From NCBI RefSeq assembly GCF_000336755.1, contig NZ_AOLK01000019.1:186001-250000 (forward strand): 64,000 nucleotides of DNA, given 5' to 3'. The translations under genes were made by a program, and so were the position numbers. The notes beneath the pieces were generated by a model. The model was not told the origin of the DNA, made no database searches, and saw only the letters and a list, made by a program, of their open reading frames with translations. Within the stretch, counting starts at the first letter, position 1; each line of letters opens with the position of its first letter. This DNA is from Haloferax elongans ATCC BAA-1513. GTDB taxonomy: Archaea; Halobacteriota; Halobacteria; Halobacteriales; Haloferacaceae. Shown here piece by piece: positions 8,500-18,291 of the stretch.

Positions 8500-8859
8500 C
8501 TAGTTCTGGGAAGTCACTGCAACAAAGAATCCGTAGCCGACGACAGCAACTCCGATAAAGAGTCCCCAACCGAGTTTACTAACGACGCCAGAAGCGAGAA
8601 CGCTACTGATACTAATACCCGTCCCAACGACGACCCAAAAGAGACCTGTTACTCGGGCATTCGCAGTAGCTAACCATGCAGACACCCGAGTCCAAGTTAA
8701 CCTCACAACACCCCACACCCCAACGATAAGGCTCACCACGAGCCCGCGCATATGAACCGGGTTCGTATAGAAGATGAATACCGTTGAAGAGAAGAGAGAA
8801 ACAACGAGGTACATCACGGCTCGTTGTTTTCGATATTGCAGCACATTGGTAGTAGTCAT
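8500..8859 (-). CDS. Hypothetical membrane protein, four helices
   Basis: Protein of 119 residues with about four hydrophobic segments (16-32, 36-52, 67-85, 95-114) and short basic loops. N terminus MTTTNVLQYRKQRAV is cytoplasmic by the positive-inside rule. No known family recognised. It precedes the 8936-9370 gene on the same strand by 76 bases in reading order reversed (that gene is upstream), so the two may be transcribed together. Confidence 0.6.
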   Translation of the reverse strand: MTTTNVLQYRKQRAVMYLVVSLFSSTVFIFYTNPVHMRGLVVSLIVGVWGVVRLTWTRVSAWLATANARVTGLFWVVVGTGISISSVLASGVVSKLGWGLFIGVAVVGYGFFVAVTSQN

Positions 8860-8935
8860 TGATAGAGTCAGTAGCCGTCAAGAGCGGTCGAGTAAAAGTA
8901 TCTTCATGTTTTAGTTGAGACACTTCGACGTGTAC

Positions 8936-9370
8936 CTATTCGCTGCTGAGTACAGTCAATCTATTCACACCAGTGTCGAGCAACACGACGACCCCAAGCA
9001 GGGATGCGGTGAAGAGTGCGATAACCGGGCCAACGAACGCTCCGGAGCCACCGTACGTGAACGCCCCATCGGTCGTGAGGACAGCAGAGACGTTCAACGC
9101 AATGATGCCAAGCGTGAGGATGCCGAGAACGCCAATCAGATACGAGACGAGTCGTTGCGGGCCCGTGCTCACGTGGTAGAGTACGACGACACTGAGAAGC
9201 GTCGGTATCGCCCAAATCCCGAGTGCAATCGCAATTCCAGCAGGCGAACCAGCGGTCATACCCGAGAGTTGAACCGGTGGGATAGCGAGGAGTACCACCA
9301 CGCCGAGCAGGGTTGCAATCGAGAGCACCACCTCAGCTACTCGGACGGCGGGAGTATTTTCTATTGACAT
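8936..9370 (-). CDS. Hypothetical membrane protein, four helices
   Basis: Protein of 144 residues made of four hydrophobic helices (about 9-28, 42-62, 76-96, 111-131). No catalytic motif or family recognised. It lies upstream of the 119-residue membrane protein on the same strand with a 76-base spacer. A CCTAGG-containing spacer precedes its ATG. Function unknown. Confidence 0.65.
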   Translation of the reverse strand: MSIENTPAVRVAEVVLSIATLLGVVVLLAIPPVQLSGMTAGSPAGIAIALGIWAIPTLLSVVVLYHVSTGPQRLVSYLIGVLGILTLGIIALNVSAVLTTDGAFTYGGSGAFVGPVIALFTASLLGVVVLLDTGVNRLTVLSSE

Positions 9371-9601
9371 GTCTTGGCCTAGGTGCGGGAGTGTAAATTG
9401 TTTGTGACGAATCCTGTCTCCGCGGTTTTGACCGGGGTTGTGAACCCTGTGATCCGGTTTTTATGTTGAACCACCCGTACCACCGTAGCTGTCGTGTCAC
9501 TCACAGTCCGAATGCGCGAGTCCCTTCGTGGGCCCTCCTCGTGTGTCTTGACGACGACACAACCACATCGCAAGACGAGTCCGAGTCCAGTTCTGAAGAA
9601 A

Positions 9602-10054
9602 TTACGCTGTCTCTGTCGTCGTGCTGCTCTCGTCCAAGAGTACCGTCCACCCGTCACCGAGTAATTCCGGGTCGGAATGGAACACAACCACAACAGAAGG
9701 CGTCTCCCGGAACGAAACTGTCGCCTCGTAGTCGTAGTAGCGCGTGCAGGACGGACAGTCCGCAGAATCAGTGGCAATCACCTCAACGATAACCCGGTCC
9801 GACGACTCGTTGTTGGTGTAGGAGATGTCGAGCCCTCCACAGTTGGTCGTACCAGAGACGACCCCCTCAAGGCGAAGTTGGTCTATCGACCTATCGTAGT
9901 CGAGGGATGCAGTATTCTGTCTCTCCCCGCAGCCACGCTCGACTACGGTCACTTCTCTGTCTGTAACTATCGGCGTACTCGTTCCGGACCCCAGACACCC
10001 GCTCGCAGCGACGAGGCCTGAAGAGACGCCGGAGAGGAACGTTCGACGGTTCAT
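9602..10054 (-). CDS. Secreted Tat lipoprotein, unknown
   Basis: Protein of 150 residues. Tat motif MNRRTFLSG at the very N terminus and a lipobox ending in C20 (AASGC) predict export and lipid anchoring. The mature part (about 130 residues) is beta-rich and carries two pairs of cysteines that may form disulfides (ERGCGE/TNCGG and DCPSCTRY). No family recognised. Close homologues would be expected only in haloarchaea. It is not obviously co-transcribed with either neighbour. Confidence 0.7.
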   Translation of the reverse strand: MNRRTFLSGVSSGLVAASGCLGSGTSTPIVTDREVTVVERGCGERQNTASLDYDRSIDQLRLEGVVSGTTNCGGLDISYTNNESSDRVIVEVIATDSADCPSCTRYYDYEATVSFRETPSVVVVFHSDPELLGDGWTVLLDESSTTTETA

Positions 10055-10267
10055 AGAGTGACTCGTGGATGTATGAGTGGGTCAAGTTTCATCCGCAACC
10101 AAACAAGTTAGAATTTTAACATTCAGTACTTAATCATTTGGGGTTCGTTCTTGGCCAAACCCGCGGGCGGTGACCGATAGCACCGAAGTTAGCACACTTG
10201 TATTGAAAACCAAATCACCCAAAAATAGAAAGAAGTCGTGCCAGTGGGCAGCCTCTAAGCGCCCGGA

Positions 10268-11848
10268 TTAGTCGAGTACCGATTCGACAGCGGCGCGAAT
10301 CGCGCCGAACCGCACGAGGTCAGCAGCCGTCTCTAACTCCTCGTCGAGCGGCCGGTCCTCGTCCAGCGGTGGGACGACAGACCGAACTTCGTCGCGGGCA
10401 GCACCGGTTCCAGTGCCGAGTTCGAGTCCGTCGTCGAGGAACTCGGCCGCCTGCGCGCCACAGAGGAGTTCGACGCCGACGATAGTCGCGACGTTCTCCG
10501 CGACGCGCCGGGCGTTGAGAGCGCTTTGACCGCTCATGCTCACGTGGTCTTCCTGCCCGCCGCTGACGGGCGTGGAATCGATGGACGGACGACCGAACGA
10601 GCGGCACTCGTTGAGAAGCGCCGCCGCGGTGTACTGCGCAATCATGTAGCCCGAGCGAAGGCCGCTGTGTTCGGTCAGGAACGGCGGCAGGTACTCCTCT
10701 TGGACCTCCGGATTCAGCATCCGGTCGGCGCGGCGCTCCGAGATTGCCGCGAGGTCGGTGAGTGCGCCAGCGGCGTAGTCCAGACGGAGCGCGAGCGGTT
10801 CGCCGTGGAAGTTGCCAGCGGAGACGACCGCCGCAACGTCGGTCCCAGGGGCGCGTTCGTCCACCGAGCCAGCTTCGAACACCAACGGGTTGTCGGTCGC
10901 GCTGTTGAGCTCGACCTCGACAGCCTCGCGGAGGTGGTCGACCGCGTCTCTGGCAGCGCCGTGAACCTGCGGCAGACAGCGAATCGAGTAGGCATCCTGC
11001 ACTCGCTCGCAGTCCTTGTGGGATTCGAGGACGGTCGAGTCGGCGGTCAGGCGGCGAATCGCCGCGGCGCTTTCTTTCTGGCCGGGGTGCGGTCGGACCT
11101 CGTGGATTTTGGGGTCACAGTTCGCCGTGGTCCCCATCGTCACCTCGGTCGTGAGCGCACCGGCGGCGTCGGCCGCGTCGAGAATCTCCTCGGCGTCGAC
11201 GACGAACAGCGAGGCGAGACCGACGGTGAGTTGCGTCCCGTTGATGAGCGCGAGTCCTTCCTTCGAGGCGAGCGTGACCGGTTCGAGGTCGGCGGTCGCA
11301 AGCGCGTCCTCGCCCGAGAGTCGCTCGCCATCGACGAGTGCCTCGCCGCCACCGAGGAGAACGAGCGCCATGTGGGCGAGCGGCGCGAGGTCGCCGCTGG
11401 CTCCGAGACTGCCGCGAGAGCGGACAACCGGATGGACGCCCTCGTTGAGCATCGTCACGAGGTGGTCGACGACGAACGGGCGAATCCCGGAGTAGCCCTT
11501 TGCGAGCGTGTTGACCCGCGTGAGCATCATCGACCGGACTTCCTCGCGAGTGAGTTCCCGGCCCGCGCCCGCGGAGTGACTGCGGACGAGGTTGGTCTGG
11601 AGTTGCTCGATGTCTTCTTCGTCGATGTGCGTCTCGACGAGGTGACCAAAGCCAGTGTTGACGCCGTAGACCGGTTCGCCGGATTCGACGACCGACTCGA
11701 CGCGGTCCCGCGATTCCTGCATGCGTTCGCGGGCGTCGTCATCGAGTTCGACGCGGGCGTCGTAGCGGGCAACCGCCACAACGTCTTCGGGGACGAGCGA
11801 CTCACCATCGACGACGACAACGTCGCGTTGGACGTTTCGGTCACTCAT
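10268..11848 (-). CDS. hutH: Histidine ammonia-lyase HutH
   Basis: Removes ammonia from L-histidine to give urocanate, the first step of histidine breakdown; cytosolic; 526 residues, slightly longer than the bacterial enzyme (about 510). The MIO prosthetic group forms from A150-S151-G152 within GSLGASGDLAPLAH. Other family blocks are YGVNTGFGHL near residue 61 and NPEVQEEYLPPFL and STPVSGGQEDHVSM later. It is the last gene of hutUGIH and overlaps hutI by 8 bases. Confidence 0.97.
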   Translation of the reverse strand: MSDRNVQRDVVVVDGESLVPEDVVAVARYDARVELDDDARERMQESRDRVESVVESGEPVYGVNTGFGHLVETHIDEEDIEQLQTNLVRSHSAGAGRELTREEVRSMMLTRVNTLAKGYSGIRPFVVDHLVTMLNEGVHPVVRSRGSLGASGDLAPLAHMALVLLGGGEALVDGERLSGEDALATADLEPVTLASKEGLALINGTQLTVGLASLFVVDAEEILDAADAAGALTTEVTMGTTANCDPKIHEVRPHPGQKESAAAIRRLTADSTVLESHKDCERVQDAYSIRCLPQVHGAARDAVDHLREAVEVELNSATDNPLVFEAGSVDERAPGTDVAAVVSAGNFHGEPLALRLDYAAGALTDLAAISERRADRMLNPEVQEEYLPPFLTEHSGLRSGYMIAQYTAAALLNECRSFGRPSIDSTPVSGGQEDHVSMSGQSALNARRVAENVATIVGVELLCGAQAAEFLDDGLELGTGTGAARDEVRSVVPPLDEDRPLDEELETAADLVRFGAIRAAVESVLD

Positions 11849-13079
11849 TGACGACCACCCCCGACTTCAGCACGGTCGAGACCGGATTCGTGTCGAAGCG
11901 GTACGAGAGGTGCGTCGCCGTCGGCGTGTCGAGGACGACGAGGTCAGCGGGGCTTCCCTGACGGAGCGTGCCGGTTCCGTCGGTTCTGTCGACCGCCTTG
12001 GCCGCGGCGCTCGTGATACTCCGAATTGCCTCGCGCGGCGTCATGCGCATGCCGACACTTCCGAGGGTGGCGACGAATCCCATACTTCTCGCAAAGCAGT
12101 TGGGATTGAAGTCGCTAGCGAGTGCGACTTCGTGGCCCGCGTCGAGGAACGCCCGCGCGTCGGCGTACTCGGCTCCGAGGCCGAACGCCGTGCCGGGGAG
12201 CATGACGGGGACCACGTCGCCTTCGACCAGCGTCTCGCGACCCTCCGCGTCGGTCTGGAGCAGGTGGTCTGCGCTCGAAGCGCCGACGTCGGCCGCGACC
12301 TCGGTTCCGCCGATTGCGGCGAACTCGTCGGCGTGAATCTTCGGCGTGAGCCCGTATTCGCGACCGGCTTCGAGAATGCGGTGCGACTGCTCGGCGGTGA
12401 AGACCCCGCGTTCGCAGAACACGTCGCAGAACTCGGCGACGCCTTGCTCGGCGACTGCCGGCAGTTGCTCGGAGACGACTTCTTCGACGTATTCGTCGGT
12501 ATCAACGCCGCGCGGAACCGCGTGCGCACCCATGAACGTCGGGATGACATCGACCGGGTGGTCTGCACCGGCCTCGTCGATGGCGGCGAGCATCTTGAGT
12601 TCCGTCTCGGTGTCCAGCCCGTACCCGGACTTCACTTCGACGGTGGTCGTCCCGTGTTCGAGCATCGCGTCGAGGTGCTCGGTGAGGTTCGCGACGAGGT
12701 CATCCTTCGATGCGGTGCGGACTGCCTCGACGGTCCGGAGAATACCGCCGCCAGCCTCCAGAATCTCCTCGTAGGTCTTCCCTTTGAGTTTGGCGACGAA
12801 CTCGTCGGAGCGGTCACCGGCGAACACAGCATGCGTGTGCGGGTCGACGAAACCCGGCAGGACCGTCTGCCCGGACGCATCGAGTACAGTGTCCGCGTCT
12901 TCGACTGGGTACTCGTCGAGGACGTCATCGGTCGGGCCGACCGCGACGACAGTCCCATCGACTGCGGCGACGGCCGCGTCTTCGAGGACTTCGACGCCCG
13001 TCTCGTCGTCAGGGCCGACGACGACCTCTTCGGCACCGTAGACGACCGTTAGCTGGTCAGTCGCTGCGTCGTCACTCAT
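11841..13079 (-). CDS. hutI: Imidazolonepropionase HutI
   Basis: Metal-dependent amidohydrolase that opens imidazolonepropionate to N-formimidoyl-glutamate, third step of the pathway; 412 residues. The metal ligands are visible in [18 protein letters not shown], in the HADEF block and in [10 protein letters not shown]. The substrate-binding region [16 protein letters not shown] is typical. It overlaps hutG upstream and hutH downstream by 8 bases each, so translation is probably coupled. The N-terminal stretch [10 protein letters not shown] is an acidic extension. Confidence 0.96.
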   Translation of the reverse strand: MSDDAATDQLTVVYGAEEVVVGPDDETGVEVLEDAAVAAVDGTVVAVGPTDDVLDEYPVEDADTVLDASGQTVLPGFVDPHTHAVFAGDRSDEFVAKLKGKTYEEILEAGGGILRTVEAVRTASKDDLVANLTEHLDAMLEHGTTTVEVKSGYGLDTETELKMLAAIDEAGADHPVDVIPTFMGAHAVPRGVDTDEYVEEVVSEQLPAVAEQGVAEFCDVFCERGVFTAEQSHRILEAGREYGLTPKIHADEFAAIGGTEVAADVGASSADHLLQTDAEGRETLVEGDVVPVMLPGTAFGLGAEYADARAFLDAGHEVALASDFNPNCFARSMGFVATLGSVGMRMTPREAIRSITSAAAKAVDRTDGTGTLRQGSPADLVVLDTPTATHLSYRFDTNPVSTVLKSGVVVNE

Positions 13080-14001
13080 CGTTCGTCACCCCCGAGAGGA
13101 AGTGGGCAACAGCACGCGCTGCCGCGCCCGAGGTCCGGCCGGACGTGTCGAGCGACGGGGCGCACTCGACGACTTCGAATCCGGCGACGCGCGAGTCCGA
13201 CGCGACGCGGCGGAGCATCGAGTACAGTTCACGGGTCGAGATACCGCCCGGCGTCGGTGCGCTGACGCCCGGTGCGGCCGTCTCGTCGAGGACGTCCACG
13301 TCGAGACTGACGTAGACGACGTCGCAGGATGCGACTGCGTCGAGTGCGAAGTCCGCGGCTTCTTCGGGGTCGCGGCCGACTTCTTCTGCGGTCAGAATCG
13401 TCCCGCCCTGCTCGCCGAGGAAGTCGGCGTACACGGTCGAGGTTTCGAAGTGGCGCGCGCCGACGACCGCGAGGGTGTCGAGTCCGGCGTCGAACAGTTG
13501 GTGATACGGCGTCCCGCTCGATGGGCCGTCTTGCGGTTCGCGGCAGTCGAGGTGGGCGTCGAAACTGATGACGCCGACCGAGACGTCGTCCGCGAGGAGT
13601 GGCGTGACGTTGGCCACCGAAAGCGAGTTGTCGCCGCCGAGGAAGACCGGGAAGGCACCGCGCTCGTAGACCTGTGCGGCCGCCTCGGCGACTTCGGACT
13701 GTACGTCGGCGACGCCACCGGCAATCTGGTCGACCGCGACGTCACCGAGGTCGGCGACGTTAGCGACTGCGCCCTCGTCGTAGTGGTGGGTCTTGATGCC
13801 CGTGAGAGAGTTCCGAATCGCCTGCGGGCCGTCACGAGCACCTTTGCGGCCGATGACCGCGCCGTCGTAGGGTTCGCCGACGAAGACGGCGTCGTGGTCG
13901 CTGACAGCATCGAGGTCTGTCGTCTCGACGACGTGGCCGAACTGCTCGTCGTTCGGGTCGGACGACGTGCCCTCCCACTGCGATGGTTCGTGGAACATCA
14001 T
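13072..14001 (-). CDS. hutG: Formimidoylglutamase HutG (arginase family)
   Basis: Hydrolyses N-formimidoyl-L-glutamate to glutamate and formamide, the last step; 309 residues. Ureohydrolase metal sites are present: [11 protein letters not shown] (ligand position His replaced here by Asn-Ser, as in several haloarchaeal copies), SFDAHLDCR and [14 protein letters not shown]. It overlaps hutU by 4 bases (ATGA) and hutI by 8. No folate-linked formiminotransferase is seen, so the one-step hydrolytic route is inferred. Confidence 0.94.
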   Translation of the reverse strand: MMFHEPSQWEGTSSDPNDEQFGHVVETTDLDAVSDHDAVFVGEPYDGAVIGRKGARDGPQAIRNSLTGIKTHHYDEGAVANVADLGDVAVDQIAGGVADVQSEVAEAAAQVYERGAFPVFLGGDNSLSVANVTPLLADDVSVGVISFDAHLDCREPQDGPSSGTPYHQLFDAGLDTLAVVGARHFETSTVYADFLGEQGGTILTAEEVGRDPEEAADFALDAVASCDVVYVSLDVDVLDETAAPGVSAPTPGGISTRELYSMLRRVASDSRVAGFEVVECAPSLDTSGRTSGAAARAVAHFLSGVTNDE

Positions 14002-15737
14002 TCGTCGTCTCGCATCGGGATATGGACGTTTGACTGAGTCGCCTCGTCAAGCGCGTCCTCGTAGCCGGCGTCTGCGTGCCGGATGACGCCCATGCCGGGG
14101 TCGGTCGTGAACACCGCGCGGGCCTTCTTGGCCGCGAGGTCGGACCCGTCGAGGACGACGTGGTTGTTGCTGTGCAGCGAGTTGCCGATGCCGACGCCGC
14201 CACCGTCGTGGACGCTGACGATGTCAGCACCAGCGGCGGTGTTGACGAGCGCGTTCAGGATGGGCCAGTCGGCGACAGCGTCCGTGCCGTCACGCATGGC
14301 TTCCGTCTCGCGGTTGGGGCTGGCGACAGACCCGGCGTCGAGGTGGTCGCGGGTGACGACGACCGGAGCCGACACTTCGCCGGACGCGACGAGTTCGTTG
14401 ATTTTCAGCGCGAAGCGAGCGCGCTCGGTGATGCCTTCGTCGTCGGTCTCGTAGCCGAGCCAGCAGACGCGAGAGGGAAGTCCCTGGAACGACACCTGCT
14501 CCTGTGCGAGGTCAATCCAGCGCATGAGCGACTCGTTTTCGGGGAACAACTCTCGGATGGCCTCGTCGGTACGGTAGATGTCCTCGGGGTCACCGGAGAG
14601 TGCCGCCCAACGGAACGGACCGCGCCCGCGGCAGAACATCGGCCGGATGTAGGCCGGGACGAACCCGGGGAAGTCGAAGGCGTTGTCCATCCCGCGGTGG
14701 TTCTTCACCTGCCCGCGGATGTTGTTGCCGTACTCGAAGGCGATTGCACCCTCGTCCTGCAGGTCGAGGATGGCCTGCACGTGGCGCTCCATCGTGTCGA
14801 GGCTCTCTTCGACGTACGTCTCGGGGTCCTCCTCGCGGAGTTCGTCTGCCTCTGCGGCAGTGTAGCCGCTGGGGTAGTAGCCTTCGAGTTCGTCGTGGGC
14901 GCTCGTCTGGTCGGTGACGATATCGGGGATTTCGCCGCGCTCGAGGAGTTCTTCGAGCATGTCGGCGATGTTCATCTCGACGCCGACGCTGTAGGGTTCG
15001 CCCGCTTCGATAGCCTCCTTCGCGTTCGCCAGCGCCTCGTCCAGCGAGTCGACGGAGTCCATCAGGTAGTCGGTCTCGACGCGGCGCTCGATGCGGTCGG
15101 GTTGGACTTCGGCCGCGATACAGACGCCGTGGTTCATCGTGACCGCGAGCGGCTGTGCGCCACTCATGCCGCCGAGACCGCCGGTGACGACGAGCTTTCC
15201 GGCCAGGTCGCTGTCGTAGTGCTGCCGGGCGAGTTCGGCCAGCGTCTCGTAGGTCCCCTGAATGATGCCCTGCGTGCCGATGTAGGCCCACGACCCCGCG
15301 GTCATCTGGCCGTACATGATTTTGCCCTCGGCTTCCAGTTCGTGGAAGTGTTCCCAGTCGTCCCAGTGGCCGACGAGGTTGGAGTTCGCGATGAGAACGC
15401 GGGGAGCACGCTCGTGGGTCGGGAACTTCCCGACGGGCTTGCCGGACTGGACCAAGAGTGTCTCGTCGTCGTCCAGATTCCGCAGTTCGTCGAGAATTGC
15501 GTCGTAGGCGTCCCACGACCGGGCCGCGCGACCGGTCCCGCCGTAGACGACGAGGTCCTCGGGGCGCTCGGCAACCTCGGGGTCGAGGTTGTTGTTGAGC
15601 ATCCTGAAGGCCGCTTCCTGCCGCCACGACTGACACTCGGTCAGGTCCGTGCCAGTGGGCGAGCCCTGGTACTCCTTCCACTGCTCGCTCGGTTCACCGA
15701 ACCGCTCGTCTCGACTCTTCGCCTGCTCTTTGCTCAT
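13998..15737 (-). CDS. hutU: Urocanate hydratase HutU
   Basis: NAD+-dependent enzyme that hydrates urocanate to imidazolonepropionate; 579 residues, full length. The NAD-binding region [22 protein letters not shown] and the active-site stretch [15 protein letters not shown] with [10 protein letters not shown] are clear. It is the first gene of the hut operon, opposite in order to the pathway for hutH, and its promoter faces the MFS gene at 15915. The N terminus [20 protein letters not shown] is polar as in haloarchaeal orthologues. Confidence 0.97.
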   Translation of the reverse strand: MSKEQAKSRDERFGEPSEQWKEYQGSPTGTDLTECQSWRQEAAFRMLNNNLDPEVAERPEDLVVYGGTGRAARSWDAYDAILDELRNLDDDETLLVQSGKPVGKFPTHERAPRVLIANSNLVGHWDDWEHFHELEAEGKIMYGQMTAGSWAYIGTQGIIQGTYETLAELARQHYDSDLAGKLVVTGGLGGMSGAQPLAVTMNHGVCIAAEVQPDRIERRVETDYLMDSVDSLDEALANAKEAIEAGEPYSVGVEMNIADMLEELLERGEIPDIVTDQTSAHDELEGYYPSGYTAAEADELREEDPETYVEESLDTMERHVQAILDLQDEGAIAFEYGNNIRGQVKNHRGMDNAFDFPGFVPAYIRPMFCRGRGPFRWAALSGDPEDIYRTDEAIRELFPENESLMRWIDLAQEQVSFQGLPSRVCWLGYETDDEGITERARFALKINELVASGEVSAPVVVTRDHLDAGSVASPNRETEAMRDGTDAVADWPILNALVNTAAGADIVSVHDGGGVGIGNSLHSNNHVVLDGSDLAAKKARAVFTTDPGMGVIRHADAGYEDALDEATQSNVHIPMRDDE

Positions 15738-15760
15738 ACACAGTACTTTGTGGCGATTAT

Positions 15761-15780
15761 TGGTAGCAATTTGCTCGCCA
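15761..15780. promoter_or_regulatory. Candidate hut operator (inverted repeat)
   Basis: TGG-t-AGCAA-t-TTGCT-cg-CCA is an almost perfect inverted repeat 24-43 bases upstream of hutU. It sits where transcription from the TATA element at about 15793 would begin, a usual place for a repressor site. No hut regulator is coded next to the operon. Confidence 0.4.
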
Positions 15781-15792
15781 TGCGGAGATGAC

Positions 15793-15803
15793 TTTATAAA
15801 TTA
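15793..15803 (-). promoter_or_regulatory. TATA box of the hut operon
   Basis: On the minus strand the sequence reads AATTTATAAAG, a strong archaeal TATA element, 56-66 bases upstream of the hutU start. This predicts a transcript start near 15770 and a leader of about 30 bases. Confidence 0.5.
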
Positions 15804-15914
15804 TCCCGGTTGAGACGCTAGACACACGATAGCGAACGGCAGTACTTTTGAGACGGGCACATCTCCACCCCAAAGAATCGTAACGCACTGGTAGCGGGTC
15901 TGCAAAGGACGTGT

Positions 15915-17102
15915 GTGACCCAACAGACGGCATCCGACGACCCTGTGTTTGCAGGCTACCGGACTCGGATGTTACTCACCGTCTCACTCGGGTGGGCGCT
16001 ACTGCAAGCCGGGCGATTTCTCCTATCGCCGTTGCTTCCGACGATTATCGACGACCTCCAGATAACGGAGGCGACGGCTGGAATCGCTCTCGCTGTCTTT
16101 CAGGGGATTTACGCTCTCACACAGTACCCCAGCGGTGAGTACTCCGACCGCTGGACGCGAGCGACGCTCATCGTCCCGGGACTCGCGATTCTCGTTGTCG
16201 GATTCGCTACGCTCGGTCTCGTCGGTGGCGTCGCTGGCTTCGTCGCTGCCGTGGGAATCATTGGCTTCGGGAAAGGGCTATTCGCGATTCCGTCGCGGGC
16301 GCTTCTCTCTGACCTCTTCGCCGGGCGTCGCGGTCGCGCCCTCGGGTTGTACGCAGCCGGGACTGACCTCGGTGGACTCCTCGCCTCCGGGCTTGCCATC
16401 CTCGCGCTCACCTACGCCTCGTGGCGAACGCCGTTTCTCCCCGTGGCGGCCGCACTCGGCGTGCTCACGCTCGTCTTCGTGCTGTGGTCGAACGAGGGCT
16501 ACACGGTCGGGTCGCCGCGACTCGACCTCACGCAGACCGTCAAGCGTCTGATATCGAGTCCTGCACAGCGTCGGACGCTCATCGCCTTCGCGCTCTTTTA
16601 TTTCATGGTCGGCGGTTTCATCAACTTCCTTCCGACCTATCTCATCGAAGCAAAGGGCTTCACACAGCAGTTCGCGAGTGTCGCCTTCGCCATCGTCTTC
16701 GTCGTCGGAATCGCTATCAAGCCGGTTGCTGGCGGCCTCAGTGACCGATTCCGACGAGAGTCCATCGCAGTCGTCGGCCTGCTTATCGCCGCCGGGTCGT
16801 TGGCGCTCCTCTCACTTGCGACCACGGAGGCTGTCATCTACCTCTCGGTCGTCGTGATGGCTGTCGGATACAAGATGGAATTCCCGCTCGCCGACGCCAT
16901 CATCGTGGACAACGCCCCCGCCGAGGATATGGGTGCAGACCTCGGTGCGGCCCGGGCGCTGTTTTTGGGTGCAAACGCGGCCGGACCCGCCTACGTCGGC
17001 ATCGTCGCTACCTACGTCGGCTACGTCCCCGCGTTTGCCGGACTCGTCGGCTGTCTCGTACTCGCGGCTGGCCTCCTCTACTGGGACACGCGAGCGAGAT
17101 AA
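15915..17102 (+). CDS. MFS transporter, about 12 helices
   Basis: Major facilitator superfamily permease of 395 residues with twelve predicted helices. The loop 2-3 motif is present in changed form (GEYSDRWTRATLIVP), and the second half repeats it as GGLSDRFRRESIAVV. It begins with GTG at 15915, the only good start before the first helix. It diverges from hutU across a 177-base spacer, so a role in uptake of histidine or urocanate, or in export of a product, is possible but is inference only; substrate cannot be told from sequence. Confidence 0.88.
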   Translation: MTQQTASDDPVFAGYRTRMLLTVSLGWALLQAGRFLLSPLLPTIIDDLQITEATAGIALAVFQGIYALTQYPSGEYSDRWTRATLIVPGLAILVVGFATLGLVGGVAGFVAAVGIIGFGKGLFAIPSRALLSDLFAGRRGRALGLYAAGTDLGGLLASGLAILALTYASWRTPFLPVAAALGVLTLVFVLWSNEGYTVGSPRLDLTQTVKRLISSPAQRRTLIAFALFYFMVGGFINFLPTYLIEAKGFTQQFASVAFAIVFVVGIAIKPVAGGLSDRFRRESIAVVGLLIAAGSLALLSLATTEAVIYLSVVVMAVGYKMEFPLADAIIVDNAPAEDMGADLGAARALFLGANAAGPAYVGIVATYVGYVPAFAGLVGCLVLAAGLLYWDTRAR

Positions 17103-17211
17103 GACGCTCGTCGAGAGGAGCACATCGAGAGTGGATGCGCATCGAGAACTCGAACTGCAAAAGACGATTCGAAGGAAGTCGAGCGAAATACGCCCGGACG
17201 CGGCCGGGGAG

Positions 17212-18291
17212 TTAGTTCGCGGTCAGAAGCTGTTCGGCTTCGTCTTCGACTTCGACGGTGCCCTCGGCGAAGACGACGCCGTGAGCGCCCTCACGCTCCT
17301 TCGCACTCGCTGCGACCCGGACGAACTCGGCCTTCTCGCGGGCGGCCGAAATCGTGTGGCCACCGCAGTAGCTCACACCAGACCGAATCCCGCCGAGGAA
17401 CTCCTCGACGAGCGGTGCGAGCGGGCCGTCGTAGGGCGTCAGCGCCTCGATACCCTCGCCCGCGGCGACGTCGCTTTCCTTGTCGCCGCGGTCGTCCGCC
17501 GCTTCGGTAGACGCCATGCCGCGCGACTGTTTGTAGACCTCGCCGTCGACTTCGACGACGCGGCCCGGTGCCTCGTCGGTCCCGGCGAAGAAGCTGCCCA
17601 TCATGACTGTGTCCGCACCCGCCATGAGTGCCTTCGCGGCGTCGCCAGATGTTCGGATACCGCCGTCGGCCATCACGTGGATGCCGAGTTCGTGCGCGCG
17701 ATCAGCGCAGTCCGAGACGGCCGTCAGTTGCGGATAGCCAGCGCCCGCGACCTTCCGAGTCGTACAGTGAGAGCCGGGGCCAACGCCAACTTTCACGCAT
17801 CCGGCACCGGCCTCATAGAGGTCCTCGACGGCCTCAGGCGTGACGACGTTGCCCGCGACGATTTCGATATCGAACTCGTCGTCGATTGCGGAGACGGCGT
17901 CGAGACACCGCTCCATGTGGCCGTGGGCGATGTCCATCACGACCGCGTCGGCACCGGCGTTCACGAGTGCCTCCGTCCGTTCGAGGTAATCTTCGTTGAT
18001 TCCGACCGCACCCGCGACCGTGCCGCCGCGTTCCGCGACGCTTCGGACCTGTTGGGACTGTTCGTCTATGGTGAGGAACCGGTGGATGACACCCATGCCG
18101 CCCAGATTCGAGAGTTCGGCCGCCAACTCGTCTTCAGTGACCGTATCCATCGCCGCACTGACGAGCGGTGTGTCTATCCGAAGGTTCGGCGTCACATTAG
18201 TTGAGAGGTCCACGTCGCTCCTGCTATCGACCGGCGAGCGCTGTGGAACCAGCAATACATCTCCATACGAGAGACCTGTGCGAATCTCCAT
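17212..18291 (-). CDS. GMP reductase-like IMPDH-family enzyme without CBS domains
   Basis: IMP dehydrogenase/GMP reductase family TIM barrel of 359 residues. The catalytic cysteine is C176 in [20 protein letters not shown]; the CTTR and GxGYPQ form is that of GMP reductase, whereas IMP dehydrogenase has CxT(Q/R) with a CBS pair inserted. No CBS insert is present (residues 75-135 run straight through). The predicted reaction is NADPH-dependent deamination of GMP to IMP, though IMP dehydrogenase activity cannot be excluded. N terminus [16 protein letters not shown] is conserved, so the ATG at 18291 is safe. It is convergent with the MFS gene. Confidence 0.88.
   Translation of the reverse strand: MEIRTGLSYGDVLLVPQRSPVDSRSDVDLSTNVTPNLRIDTPLVSAAMDTVTEDELAAELSNLGGMGVIHRFLTIDEQSQQVRSVAERGGTVAGAVGINEDYLERTEALVNAGADAVVMDIAHGHMERCLDAVSAIDDEFDIEIVAGNVVTPEAVEDLYEAGAGCVKVGVGPGSHCTTRKVAGAGYPQLTAVSDCADRAHELGIHVMADGGIRTSGDAAKALMAGADTVMMGSFFAGTDEAPGRVVEVDGEVYKQSRGMASTEAADDRGDKESDVAAGEGIEALTPYDGPLAPLVEEFLGGIRSGVSYCGGHTISAAREKAEFVRVAASAKEREGAHGVVFAEGTVEVEDEAEQLLTAN

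Noticed and set aside
9463-9792. Plus-strand frame of 109 codons
   Set aside because: Mostly overlaps the Tat lipoprotein gene on the minus strand and has Ser/Thr/Arg composition typical of shadows.
10526-11851. Plus-strand open frame of 441 codons opposite hutH
   Set aside because: Antisense shadow of histidine ammonia-lyase, no domain.
14076-15791. Plus-strand open frame of 571 codons opposite hutU
   Set aside because: Antisense shadow of urocanate hydratase.
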